Positions 26,550-35,133 are shown, counted from the stretch's first letter. The stretch: DNA of 64,000 bases from Peribacillus butanolivorans (GCF_001273755.1 NZ_LGYA01000001.1:1525668-1589667), one strand, 5' to 3'. Notes: generated by a model from the sequence alone, not told the origin. Made by a program: numbers and translations.

Positions 26550-26969
26550 GTGAACATCAAGGTTAGGAATTTTTATTATCTGATTGCAGGCGTCCTTGCG
26601 ATGCTGTTTGCCGTCACGCACGCATGGAACGGGCAATCCGCTGTGCTACAGACGCTTAACATTGAGGCGATATCCGTGGGTACCCAGACAGTATTCACGT
26701 ATGTCTGGCACATCATCACGGCGGAAAATCTGGTCTTCGGCATCGCTTTCATTTTCATGTCATTCCAAACCGAGCAATCAAAGATCCGGTTTGCCGCATG
26801 GTTGATCGCGGCGATCCTGATCGTCCGACTGATGGTTATTCTTAGTGTAACGGCATTGCTTGACGTATCCGGGCTTACGGATACGCTTATAGATTCGATT
26901 GCCATCGTAATCTATGTCGCCCTCATCATACTGGGCACAAGAAAGGGTCCCGCCAACGATTTGACGTAA
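26550..26969 (+). CDS. four-helix membrane protein of atypical base composition
   Basis: A 139-residue protein with four hydrophobic segments (about 8-25, 48-70, 80-103, 112-132), unrecognised. GTG at 26550 follows AAGGAAGG. The gene is visibly richer in G and C (about half of the bases, with many CG-ending codons) than its AT-rich surroundings, which indicates recent arrival from another genome. No partner gene is next to it. Possible small integral membrane protein of the DUF type; function unknown. Confidence 0.7.
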   Translation: MNIKVRNFYYLIAGVLAMLFAVTHAWNGQSAVLQTLNIEAISVGTQTVFTYVWHIITAENLVFGIAFIFMSFQTEQSKIRFAAWLIAAILIVRLMVILSVTALLDVSGLTDTLIDSIAIVIYVALIILGTRKGPANDLT

Positions 26970-27178
26970 AACCCACGCTAAGGAAGATCCTGTAACGTTT
27001 CTCTGTTTTAGATAGAGATTTTGAATAAGGGAAGAGTTTAAGGATTGAAAATCACTCATTTTAACCATCATTTTCGAGTAATAGGAAAATTTCCTTAAAT
27101 GAACGTTTTAGGAAAACCCTTATTTATCAAGGGGTTGATCCTTAGCGTAGAAAATGTGATAAATGGTTGGAGCTACCC
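26970..27178. other. gene-free spacer
   Basis: No gene seen. Confidence 0.4.
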
Positions 27179-27226
27179 CTAAAGGTGCGTTAGCGCCATA
27201 AGAAGGCCGCCAATTGGCGGCCTTCT
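27179..27226 (+). repeat. copy B of CTAAC/GTTAG motif with GC-rich palindrome
   Basis: CTAAAGGTGCGTTAGCGCC and ATAAGAAGG (27179-27206) match the motif; it runs into the perfect 26-base palindrome centred on CCAATTGG (27201-27226), which can form a strong hairpin. Confidence 0.7.
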
Positions 27227-27307
27227 GAATTATATCTAGATGATACTGTCCAAAAGAAAACTTTTGGATAGCGTCTTTGCTTTAATTTTTTTATCTGGCT
27301 TATTAAG

Positions 27308-27345
27308 CTAACGAGTGGCGTTGGTTCAAGAAGAAGACCCCGTCT
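27308..27345 (+). repeat. copy C of CTAAC/GTTAG motif
   Basis: CTAACGAGTGGCGTTGG followed by TTCAAGAAGAAG, then a short stem AAGAC-CCC-GTCTT. Confidence 0.6.
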
Positions 27346-27445
27346 TGGAAATCTTTTTAATGTACGAAAATTTATATAATCATACATTCAAATTAGAGGA
27401 AAAAAATAACCTTGTTCAACCAAAGAGGTAGTTTAGTTATAAAGG

Positions 27446-27910
27446 TTGGAACTATTATGCAATGTAAACGTCTCTAAATATATATGGAGGTGGAGTAAGA
27501 TCAGAAAAATTATAAATTTTACTTTTCTTTTTGTTTTTATGTTGCTATTGGTCGGTTGTATGGGAGAAGATACAGAACAATTAACAAGAGTGGATGTTCA
27601 AAAAATCGATGCAGAAGGAAAGTACGAAGAAGCTTTAATGATAACAGATAACGAATCAATAGAATTGTTAAGCGAGGCATTTAAACAAATCAAATGGGAC
27701 AATAGAATGGTCAAAATGGCTAGAAAACCTGATTTAAATGCTACTCTATTTTACACTTTTGATGAAAATATGCCTGAAAGAATTGTTGAATATGAAATCT
27801 GGTTTAATGAAAACGGTACGGCGATAATTATTAGCAATAATGAAAACAAAAGTTATGGAGAGTTGGATAATGAGGGTGCAAAAACTCTAATAAATATACT
27901 CTTAAAGTAA
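27446..27910 (+). CDS. putative lipoprotein, start codon uncertain
   Basis: The signal peptide IRKIINFTFLFVFMLLLVGC with Cys38 (lipobox LVGC) and the following acidic linker show a lipoprotein; the mature part of about 115 residues is an unrecognised small alpha/beta domain (YEEALMITDNESIELLSEAF). The ideal ribosome site GGAGGTGGAG (27485-27494) is followed not by ATG but by ATC in front of AGAAAAATT, so the natural start may have been lost by a point mutation. The frame is open upstream to TTG at 27446, which I give as the start with little confidence. Flanked by CTAAC-motif copies on both sides. Confidence 0.6.
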   Translation: MELLCNVNVSKYIWRWSKIRKIINFTFLFVFMLLLVGCMGEDTEQLTRVDVQKIDAEGKYEEALMITDNESIELLSEAFKQIKWDNRMVKMARKPDLNATLFYTFDENMPERIVEYEIWFNENGTAIIISNNENKSYGELDNEGAKTLINILLK

Positions 27911-27936
27911 CGGGTTCGTTAGTGCCATTAAAAATG
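27907..27936 (+). repeat. copy D of CTAAC/GTTAG motif
   Basis: GTAACGGGTTCGTTAGTGCC and ATTAAAAATG. Its CGTTAGTG pairs with CACTAACG of copy E 20 bases further, so D and E form an inverted pair. Confidence 0.6.
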
Positions 27937-27950
27937 CTGTTTCTTCTTCA

Positions 27951-28000
27951 CTAACGGGTGCTTTACTTCAATAAGGAGGGTTGCGAGGCAGCCTTTTTCT
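27951..28000 (+). repeat. copy E of CTAAC/GTTAG motif with terminator
   Basis: CTAACGGGTGCTTTACTT then CAATAAGGAGG, followed by the hairpin GGTTGC-GAG-GCAGCC and TTTTTCTT, a usable terminator. Confidence 0.7.
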
Positions 28001-28065
28001 TATGGCACTAAAGGGGCAGTACAGCGAAATAAGACAAGTGGCATATTAATCATGAGGTGGACTTT

Positions 28066-28763
28066 ATGTGGTACAAAATTCTGTTTTTACTGGTCATGGT
28101 TAATTCTTTTTATAACGGTCAAAGTATGACAACAGTATTCGCAGAATCCAAAAAGGTTATTTTAAAATCAAAAGAAGCCAATGTTATTTTATATGCTATT
28201 GACCTAGATAGAAAAAACGGCATGTACAGAGATTTCGAGATGAAGATTGAAGGGGGAACAAGATATTTTCCTTATTGGGTGAATGAAACCAATCCTTCAT
28301 ATGTCCCAAGACTCCTATACAATGACTTAAATCAAGATAAGAAGAAGGATTTAACTATTGTATTAACAAAGGGTTATGGCACAGAGGCTTTAGATAGTGA
28401 AGTCCATGTACTAAATAAAACCCAAACCAATATAGGTGAGATTTATGAAGAGGTTCTAGTAGACAATCCCATAGCGATTATTTTGAAAGATGTTAAAACA
28501 AAACTGACACAACTGAAGCTGTAGTGTCAATTGGCGATAAGATAACGGTAATTAATATCGAAAAGTTTCAAATCCCCCCAGACCATTTGTTTAATGATGT
28601 TGCTTTTGGCAGTATCGTCAAATTTGATGTGGTTGATAATCATTTGGTGGCTTCTGTAGGTGGTCAAATTACTCCCGCCATGTTCATTGGTACGATTGAA
28701 ATTTCTTATGAATTTAAAGATAAAATGTATCAAGCAAAGAAGATTGAGTTTAAATCAGAATAA
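28066..28763 (+). pseudogene. secreted protein gene split by a frameshift
   Basis: ATG at 28066 after GAGGTGG begins a 152-residue frame with a signal peptide (to about residue 27) and an FG-GAP/VCBS-like stretch (LYNDLNQDKKKDLTIVLTKG), ending at 28524. The continuation is in another frame: overlapping the stop codon the sequence reads TTEAVVSIGDKITVINIEKF and on to 28763 as a 79-residue beta-rich tail. Adding or removing one or two bases near 28510 fuses them into one protein of about 232 residues, so I read this as one gene with a frameshift (or programmed/sequence error). The downstream half alone has only a GTG at 28524 and no ribosome site. Unrecognised family. Confidence 0.65.
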
Positions 28764-28787
28764 ATAAGTTGATACGAAGTTTTTCAA

Positions 28788-28837
28788 CTAACAAGTGCGT
28801 TAGCTTAAGATCGGAGCTGTCTTTAAGGCAGCTTTTT
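28788..28837 (+). repeat. copy F of CTAAC/GTTAG motif with terminator
   Basis: CTAACAAGTGCGTTAGC then TTAAGATCGGAG, followed by the hairpin AGCTGTC-TTTAA-GGCAGCT and TTTTTC. Confidence 0.75.
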
Positions 28838-29017
28838 CAATAATGGTAAGTCGAAACTCCGCCTTAGTGAAAGGATGTTTACATCAACAGAATATTAATC
28901 AGTAAAAAGGAAACCTTAATGTTAATAAATTGAAATTAATATTAGTATTATTATTTTGTTAAGACGTGGGTAATAAAATACAAGATTTTTATATTTACTA
29001 AGGAGGAAAGGAAAAGG

Positions 29018-30742
29018 ATGAAACAAACAATAGCAGATTTACTGATTGATTCTTTGCTGAACGCTGGAGTAAAACGGATTTACGGGATAGTGGGTGACTC
29101 ACTTAACGCTGTTTTAGATTCCATTCGACGTTCGGGGAAGATTGATTGGATATCGGTGAGGCATGAGGAGGTTGCAGCCTTCGCTGCGGGTTCTGACGCA
29201 TTATTAAGTAACAGTATCGCAGTTTGTGCAGGAAGCAGTGGCCCGGGGAATCTTCACCTAATCAATGGACTTTACGATTGTCATCGAAGTCGAATTCCAG
29301 TGTTGGCTATTGCGGCACATATACCAAGTAATGAAATTGGAGGAGACTATTTTCAACAAACAAATCCTGAGCATTTATTCAAGGAGTGCAGTCATTTCTG
29401 TGAGGTTGTGACAAAACCTGAACAGATGCCCCGCATGGTTACGATGGCTCTACAACATTCCATTTCACGAAAAGGTGTCTCTGTCCTCGTTCTTCCTGGA
29501 GATGTTGCTTTACTCGCTGACAATGAAAGTGTTCCTGAACAGGTAATCCACATAACACAGCCGGTTGTTCGACCATCTGATGAAGAGTTAAAACGCCTGT
29601 CAGAATATCTCAATAGTGGTAAACGCATTACATTATTGTGCGGGGCAGGTTGTGAAGGAGCCCACGCTCAGTTGATGCAGCTTTGTGACAAACTTAAATC
29701 GCCAATGGTCATTGCACTTAGAGGGAAAGAACATCTGGAGTATGATAATCCATATTTGGTGGGACTAACGGGTCTTATTGGATATTCATCTGGATATCAT
29801 GCCATGATGGATTGTGATGTATTATTAATGCTTGGTACCGACTTCCCATACAGGCAATTTTTACCTAAAAAATCTATTATTTTACAAGTTGATATTCGAG
29901 CGGAACATTTAGGCCGCCGAGCAGCATTAACCTTTGGACTTTGTGGAGACGTTAAATATACAGTTGAATCACTTCTTCCTCTTTTAAGTGAAACACATGA
30001 CACTCATCATCTAGATAAATTTGTTTCAAATTATCGGGATGTTCGCAGGGGATTGGATAAGCTTGCAATAGGGAAGCCAGGAAGGATGCCGATTCATCCG
30101 CAATTTCTTACTAAAGTAATAAGCAATCTCGCCAGTGAGAGCACAGTGTTTACATGTGATGTAGGTACACCAACTTTATGGGCTGCACGATACCTGGAAA
30201 TGAACGGAAAAAGACGACTTCTGGGATCTTTCAATCACGGTACGATGGCAAATGCTTTGCCTCAGGCAATTGGAGCCCAGGCTGCGAGACCGGAAGTTCA
30301 AGTAGTTGCACTGTCTGGAGATGGAGGACTCTCAATGTTAATGGGAGATTTATTGACGCTTCGGCAGCATAAATTACCGGTAAAAGTAGTTGTATTTAAC
30401 AACAATGCTCTAGGTTTCGTAGAACTCGAGATGAAGTCTTCAGGCTACCTAGAAACAGGGACAGGTCTTGAGAATCCAAACTTCGCTGATGTTGCCCAGG
30501 CGATGGGAATAGAAGGAATTCGTGTAGAAGACCCGGCAGATCTTGAGAATGCAGTGAAACGAGCGTTTGCACATAACGGCCCAGTTGTACTTGACGTGGT
30601 AGTAAACCGCCAGGAGCTGTCACTTCCGCCTAGTATCAAATTAGAACAGGCACAAGGATTCACTCTTTGGATGCTTAAAGCTGTGCTGAATGGCCAGGGT
30701 AATGATATTGTGGAGCTGGCTAAGACCAATCTCATCCGATAG
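29018..30742 (+). CDS. poxB: pyruvate oxidase (quinone-dependent) / YdaP-like
   Basis: A 574-residue ThDP-dependent enzyme, the exact length class of B. subtilis YdaP. The catalytic Glu50 lies in RHEEVAAFAAG, the central FAD-type domain is present, and the ThDP/Mg motif GDGGLSMLMGD starts near residue 437 followed by VVFNNN. It should convert pyruvate plus phosphate or quinone to acetate or acetyl phosphate and CO2 at the membrane, helping stationary-phase carbon flow. Start ATG follows AAGGAGGAAAGG. In B. subtilis ydaP is a general-stress gene; here a GGGTAA at 28968 resembles a sigma-B -10 but no matching -35 is clear. The gene is monocistronic. Confidence 0.9.
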   Translation: MKQTIADLLIDSLLNAGVKRIYGIVGDSLNAVLDSIRRSGKIDWISVRHEEVAAFAAGSDALLSNSIAVCAGSSGPGNLHLINGLYDCHRSRIPVLAIAAHIPSNEIGGDYFQQTNPEHLFKECSHFCEVVTKPEQMPRMVTMALQHSISRKGVSVLVLPGDVALLADNESVPEQVIHITQPVVRPSDEELKRLSEYLNSGKRITLLCGAGCEGAHAQLMQLCDKLKSPMVIALRGKEHLEYDNPYLVGLTGLIGYSSGYHAMMDCDVLLMLGTDFPYRQFLPKKSIILQVDIRAEHLGRRAALTFGLCGDVKYTVESLLPLLSETHDTHHLDKFVSNYRDVRRGLDKLAIGKPGRMPIHPQFLTKVISNLASESTVFTCDVGTPTLWAARYLEMNGKRRLLGSFNHGTMANALPQAIGAQAARPEVQVVALSGDGGLSMLMGDLLTLRQHKLPVKVVVFNNNALGFVELEMKSSGYLETGTGLENPNFADVAQAMGIEGIRVEDPADLENAVKRAFAHNGPVVLDVVVNRQELSLPPSIKLEQAQGFTLWMLKAVLNGQGNDIVELAKTNLIR

Positions 30743-31301
30743 TATGTAAGTAAGAGGCAAGTGTTAATAGAAAGCAAATAAGGTGAAGGTTAAAACATAA
30801 AAAAATGCAGGCAGGTTGAACATTAGCCTGCTCTGATACTGTAAAATAAAAGGGCTGTGTAAATCTGCATGAGCACAAATAGGGCCTCATATTCTTTTTT
30901 TCTATGTCTTCTTCAAAATAGAAATTATTTCTTTTGTGGGTTCTACGAGGGATGCCGAAATAATAAACGAGTCGCTACTTTTGGAGGTAAAAGAACCACA
31001 TGATCATTTTGCCTGATGCTGATTTAGACTAAACCGTTAATGCCTTCCTAGGTGCAGCGGTATGTATTTAGCTAGCTTCCAATTTTAAAACCTCTTTTTT
31101 GCTAGAGTGGCATAATATATATTCCTATAATATCTATTTCAAAGAAAAGCTCGATAGAATATATGAATAATCTTTAATCCGTAAATATCTGTCCAACCCA
31201 ATTTTTGTTTTTTTAAGACTTTCAAAAATTAAGGGTTAAAAATGAAGTATAGATAGACAAAGGGAAACGATCATACTGGGGGAGTTCAACAAGAAGATTG
31301 C
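30743..31301. other. gene-free stretch with minus-strand hairpin
   Basis: No gene supported. GCAGGC...GCCTGC (30808-30832) is a stem that on the minus strand is followed by seven T, so it would stop minus-strand transcription although no minus-strand gene lies next to it. Confidence 0.45.
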
Positions 31302-31334
31302 AAAAAAGACCGCCTATACTGGCGATCTTTTGAA
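31302..31334 (-). terminator. terminator of copCD operon
   Basis: On the minus strand AAAAGATCGCC pairs with GGCGGTCTTTT and is followed by T. It is the first hairpin beyond copD. Confidence 0.75.
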
Positions 31335-31335
31335 T

Positions 31336-31542
31336 CTACGTATAAAAAAAATGCAGCATTTTTTTCTCTCTTGTTTTGTTAGCAAATAGTTTTTCTATAA
31401 GAGTTGGCATAATCATACCATATACCCCATATCTTCCTGCATTCATAGCGGAACTAGGAATATAGGGAAGTAAATACTTAGTAATTTTTATTGGAGTCCT
31501 AATATGAGAGATAAATAAACGCATAGCACTAATAGGATACAC
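31336..31542 (-). CDS. possible small ORF overlapping copD end
   Basis: A 68-codon frame that overlaps the last 55 bases of copD. The middle (LLPYIPSSAMNAGRYGVYGM then IMPTLIEKLF) looks like protein rather than chance, but no start codon in the right place has a ribosome site. It may be the tail of a third gene of the copper unit or a remnant. Confidence 0.25.
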   Translation of the reverse strand: MYPISAMRLFISHIRTPIKITKYLLPYIPSSAMNAGRYGVYGMIMPTLIEKLFANKTREKKMLHFFYT

Positions 31543-32579
31543 ATAAAAAAAGAAACGACAGCAGGGGCTTTCTTGATGAATGAAAAAATAGTTAAAACTA
31601 AGAATAAAAGGGCTAACAAAATAAGAGTCATACTTGTTGAGTTTAAAACAAGTCGAACAGTCATTTCTGGCTGAAACTGCCCTTGATAAAACATCGTAAA
31701 TAATTTAGAAACCACTTCACTTGTTACAGTAGTTTCGTGTGGTGGTGATTGTTGTCCTAATGCTGCAGTTGCTGAAAATATAAGCAGAATTACGATACTT
31801 TCTACTCTTGCCCAAGGTTTTGGATTAAAGTTTATATCTTTCTCTAATTTCCTTTTCATAAGAATACTATTGATTACTGCGTAAACTAATAAAGGAATAA
31901 TCAATATATGTTTAAACAATAGTGCTTGTCCATAAGGAATCATCCAAGAATTAGGATAATCCTTAAACTCAACAACAAAGGTCATTAGTATAAGACCTGT
32001 CACAATAGTACTTGCAAAGCAAACAATAGCAACAGGTGTAAACCATTTTAAGAAATTCAACCAATTAGAATGATTTTTTGAAAACCAACTAACAACGATT
32101 AGTATCCCTGTCCAAACACTAACAGCAGTAAAATGGGCTGATTGATTTAAAAAGCCCTTCACCTGATCATACGAACTGGCGTGACTTGACCAACCAAGTG
32201 CAAGAATTAATATGAGCGTGAAGATAATCCCAATGTAAGAATAGAGAGCCCTTTTTCGATAATCAAACCAAACCACTAAAATAAATAATAAATTCGAGAA
32301 AATGTAAGTAAAAACCCACGCTTTTCCCACTTCAAATGTAAAAAGAACAGACTGAAGGGTTTGAGCAAATCCAATATCCTCATAAAGGTATAAAATCAAT
32401 TGTAAAACGGGGATAAACGAAAAGATGGCTATACCCCCTATAGCCATCATTAAATAACCCTTTGGTACGTTTATATTCGGTCGATAAGAGCTTGGCACAA
32501 GATATAAGAGAAAGCTGCCGATGAGAAGGGCAAAGCAAAGATATAACAATGCCTCACTAATGATTCCTATTAAGAACAT
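31488..32579 (-). CDS. copD: CopD-domain copper uptake/resistance membrane protein
   Basis: A 363-residue integral membrane protein with about nine helices and the CopD core: GWSSHASS near residue 131, SAHFTAVSVWTGIL near 149 and GQALLFKHILIIPLL near 221, with the His and Trp residues typical of the family. In B. subtilis the CopC and CopD parts are fused in YcnJ, which imports copper; here they are two genes one base apart. It ends in a hydrophobic C-terminal helix. Start ATG follows a ribosome site inside the copC end. Role in copper uptake under limitation is inferred from YcnJ. Confidence 0.85.
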   Translation of the reverse strand: MFLIGIISEALLYLCFALLIGSFLLYLVPSSYRPNINVPKGYLMMAIGGIAIFSFIPVLQLILYLYEDIGFAQTLQSVLFTFEVGKAWVFTYIFSNLLFILVVWFDYRKRALYSYIGIIFTLILILALGWSSHASSYDQVKGFLNQSAHFTAVSVWTGILIVVSWFSKNHSNWLNFLKWFTPVAIVCFASTIVTGLILMTFVVEFKDYPNSWMIPYGQALLFKHILIIPLLVYAVINSILMKRKLEKDINFNPKPWARVESIVILLIFSATAALGQQSPPHETTVTSEVVSKLFTMFYQGQFQPEMTVRLVLNSTSMTLILLALLFLVLTIFSFIKKAPAVVSFFMCILLVLCVYLSLILGLQ

Positions 32580-32580
32580 T

Positions 32581-33141
32581 TTATTTTTTCCTTCTCATTA
32601 CCCATATGAAACTTCCAACAACGATCACAATTAATACACCAATGATAGATGGAATTATATAGGATGGCAATTTGTTTTGTTCGATTTTCTCTTTTGGTTC
32701 ATTTGCTGTTTTTGGTTTATTTTCTTCTACTTGTTTCGCATCTTCTTTTTTTGGTTCCTTTTGTACTTCTGCAGGAGTTTCGGTAACAGGCATATCTACC
32801 GAGAAGGAAAAATCTCCATCAATAGGGTGCCCATCTGCTCCGATAATCTTCCATTTCGCTTGATATTTCCCATTTTCTAAAGGATTTGAAAAACTACCTA
32901 CCATTTTATTCTCTGTTATAGAGATATTTTTAACAGGTATTGAATCTCCATTTAAATTTTGAATCTCAAATGTACTGTTCTGTTCTATCTTTGATTCAAA
33001 AGTTAATGTGATTTCTTGCAATTCCTCTTTAACGATAGCTCCATTTTGAGGAGATGAGCTTTCTAAACCAGTGTGAGCCAAAGCATTGTTTACAAATGCT
33101 AGGAAGAATATAAACGTAAATAAAAATAACTTTTTTATCAT
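32581..33141 (-). CDS. copC: CopC-domain copper-binding protein
   Basis: A 186-residue extracytoplasmic protein: signal peptide cleaved after NNALA to expose the copper-binding His of HTGLESSSP, then a beta-sandwich ending in GADGHPIDGDFSFSV with the second Asp/His ligand pair. A long Lys/Glu/Pro linker (125-155) and one C-terminal helix followed by RRKK anchor it on the outer face of the membrane. Start ATG follows TGGAGG. It directly precedes copD with one base between, so they are one operon that supplies copper to or across the membrane. No YcnK-like regulator is nearby. Confidence 0.87.
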   Translation of the reverse strand: MIKKLFLFTFIFFLAFVNNALAHTGLESSSPQNGAIVKEELQEITLTFESKIEQNSTFEIQNLNGDSIPVKNISITENKMVGSFSNPLENGKYQAKWKIIGADGHPIDGDFSFSVDMPVTETPAEVQKEPKKEDAKQVEENKPKTANEPKEKIEQNKLPSYIIPSIIGVLIVIVVGSFIWVMRRKK

Positions 33142-33408
33142 AATTAACCTCCAAATAGTAATAACGCACTCATTGTATCAGAGTGGGTATTATATTCAAA
33201 CCATCATTACAACAAATTTTCGACAAATTGGCAAACTTGGCATAAACAAAATATTTGAGTGAGGTGGAACAATAGGAGTGAAAAGATTTTAATTTCAACT
33301 CAAAATGACAATAGTGAGGACTTTTTGATATGACGAGGAATAGGGAAATCGAGTAAAAGAGGAATTGAAAAAAATTCAATCAACCTTAAATCCTCAAATC
33401 ACTCACTT

Positions 33409-33570
33409 TTATAAAAATTTAATACTCGTTAACATCGCAATGTAAAAGGTAAACACAAGCAAACCACCTCATAATAACCCCATCCATGCGCTTGTTTTTC
33501 GATAACTAATGAAAAGATAAATTAAGAAAAGTATCGATAAATAAAAATATTGCTGATACAATTCTACAAC
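33409..33570 (-). pseudogene. small two-helix membrane protein with internal stop
   Basis: Reading on the minus strand gives VVELYQQYFYLSILFLIYLF, then ISYRKTSAWMGLL, an in-frame TGA, and GGLLVFTFYIAMLTSIKFL with a stop. The two halves clearly belong together; the TGA is one base away from a Trp codon. No start codon or ribosome site is evident. Confidence 0.6.
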
Positions 33571-33649
33571 TCAAATGTAAGAGGTAACTATACATACAAT
33601 TTGGGAGAGAGAAGGTTTATCCCCTTATTCTTCAGAGGTCTTTAATGGA

Positions 33650-33979
33650 TTAATTGATAACATTTGTATCGCGCGTGGGTATGAATTTTGTTCAATAGTT
33701 GAACCAGCAGGAACTGTAATTACTAATTGCCTACACCTGCACCTCCAGGAGTATAGGTTAATAGATCATCCATCTATAGTACTATAGTACACCATTAACA
33801 TAACCATTAAAGTAACTATTATCTGTTGCTAAAGCCGGAAGTGTAGTAGCATCTGCTCCTGTGTCAGTCCAGAAGTCTTCAACTGCAATTGTTAAATTCC
33901 TGCACCTGTAACAGTGGCAGTAACTTCATTGAAGAACCTTACAACAGATGGAAACAAGGCAACTTGTGCAATAGGAAGT
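33650..33979 (-). pseudogene. DUF4183-family protein remnant (exosporium-type)
   Basis: The minus strand reads IAQVALFPSVVRFFNEVTA, IAVEDFWTDTGADATTLPAL, NSYFNGYVNGVL and, after frame changes, LTYTPGGAGV and LVITVPAGSTIEQN. This order is characteristic of DUF4183 proteins found in spore-forming Bacilli. At least three frame breaks are present. The N-terminal end stops five bases from the tRNA-like gene. Confidence 0.8.
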
Positions 33980-33983
33980 GAAA

Positions 33984-34178
33984 GCCTCTGACGGGATTCG
34001 AACCCGCACTCCTTTCGTAAGCATAGGATAGGGGAGAACACGCTTCCCTACGGATTTTCACCGGCAGGAATTGCACCTGCCGCAGCTTATTTGCTTTTCG
34101 GTGCTTCTGAAACCCTTACCTTGCGACCCGGTGGCTACAATGTTTTCCGGCGCTCTTCCCTTCTAGAGCTACAGAGGC
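33984..34178 (-). tRNA. tRNA-like gene interrupted by about 120 nt
   Basis: On the minus strand the 5' end GCCTCTG (34178-34172) pairs perfectly with the 3' end CAGAGGC (33990-33984). A normal D arm follows the 5' end (GCTC, ten-base loop with GGG, GAGC; 34169-34152) and a normal T arm precedes the 3' end (GCGGG-TTCGAAT-CCCGT; 34007-33991). In place of a 5-7-5 anticodon arm there are about 135 bases with their own hairpins: GGCAGG-TGCAATT-CCTGCC, with CACC and GGTG closing it, and CCGG...CCGG. No CCA is encoded. I could not find a matching anticodon stem, so it may be an intron-like or composite element, or a decayed tRNA. Confidence 0.45.
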
Positions 34179-34470
34179 GAAATATAATACTCTAATTATA
34201 CGAATCTTATAAGTGGTTGTGAACGATAGTATAACCGAAATTAAAAGAATGAAAAACCTGACTTGATAAATATTAGAATCCTACGATAAAAAAGGGTTCT
34301 TCTTATTGTGCGGTAGATTTTGTGGGATTGCTGCAAAAATTAATAAAGGTCCAACCTGGTTGATAGATGAAAATGACCAGGGCTTCCTTGATAGAGAAAT
34401 AAATTAAATGACAAAACATCTAAAAGAGGGTGAACCTTCGCCCATCTTAAATTGCTCACGATTGGAATTA
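34179..34470. other. spacer with short protein-like fragment
   Basis: Plus-strand 34303-34407 reads LLCGRFCGIAAKINKGPTW then LIDENDQGFLDREIN and stop, with no start codon; probably a remnant of a phage gene given the neighbouring repressor. Confidence 0.35.
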
Positions 34471-35109
34471 TCAATCGTATATTTTTATTGCTTGAACTAC
34501 TTTTCCTAATATTCGAACCCGATCTTTTTTGATATTATAAGTTTTTTCTTCATAAAATGGATCTGTGCTGGATGGAATCAGTGTGATGTTTTCTTCGAAA
34601 ATGTTCACTTTTTTGACTGTAGCATCATGACCATTTACTAAGACCACACCAATTTTACCCCTTTCAACATAGGTTGTTTTTTCAACTAGGATAAGTGAGC
34701 CGTCGCTGAATTCTTTATTCATGCTGTTGCCATTTACCTTAAGGTAAAAATATTCTTTGTTTGTATCTAGCATAGAATTTAAAGTAGGCATATAGGCTTC
34801 AATATACTCTCGGGCAAAATTCGGTTCACCAGCAGGGATATTTCCGTAAACACCAATAAATCTGACGTTCTTCTCGTTTAAATATTCCATTGAAGGATCA
34901 TCTTCAACTGTAGGTGATCCTTCAATGAGATGTGAAAGCGGTATATCAAAGCACGTAGACATCAGGCTTAATTTATCCATTAAAGGTTTGTTTCGCCCCG
35001 ATTCCCAGGCTGATACTGCTGTAGGAGCAACTTTTAATATTTTTGCTAAATCTTCTTGGGTCATTCTTCGTTCTTTTCTTAACTTTTTAATTCGTTCTCC
35101 AATGTGCAT
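34471..35109 (-). CDS. phage repressor, XRE helix-turn-helix plus S24 peptidase
   Basis: A 212-residue CI-like repressor. Residues 5-60 are a XRE DNA-binding domain (MTQEDLAKILKVAPTAVSAW) and the C-terminal half is a LexA/S24 self-cleaving domain: cleavage site Ala93-Gly94 in NIPAGEP, nucleophile Ser129 in GNSMNKEF and Lys166 in ATVKKV. RecA should trigger its cleavage during DNA damage. It is divergent from a Cro-like gene across 134 bases with operator copies, the classical lysogeny switch. No other phage structural genes follow, so the prophage is a remnant. Confidence 0.9.
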   Translation of the reverse strand: MHIGERIKKLRKERRMTQEDLAKILKVAPTAVSAWESGRNKPLMDKLSLMSTCFDIPLSHLIEGSPTVEDDPSMEYLNEKNVRFIGVYGNIPAGEPNFAREYIEAYMPTLNSMLDTNKEYFYLKVNGNSMNKEFSDGSLILVEKTTYVERGKIGVVLVNGHDATVKKVNIFEENITLIPSSTDPFYEEKTYNIKKDRVRILGKVVQAIKIYD

Positions 35110-35133
35110 ATTTCTTCACCTCTATCTTGAATA

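Noticed and set aside
27179..28837. Integron attC sites
   Set aside because: The CTAAC...GTTAG repeats have dyad symmetry but do not obey the RYYYAAC/GTTRRRY rule, cassettes are not in a uniform array and no integron integrase is present.
28968..28973. Sigma-B promoter of poxB
   Set aside because: GGGTAA fits a -10, but no GTTTAA-like -35 exists at the proper distance.
31336..31542. Third gene of the copper operon
   Set aside because: The sequence looks protein-like, but overlap with copD and the lack of a ribosome site leave it unsupported; kept only as a low-confidence entry.
33984..34178. Cobalamin riboswitch or group I intron in the tRNA-like region
   Set aside because: The segment GGTGAAAATCCGTAGGGAAG resembles part of a B12 riboswitch, but the B12 box and the rest of the fold are absent and no cobalamin gene follows. 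The insert is too short for a usual group I intron and has no recognisable P/Q/R/S core.
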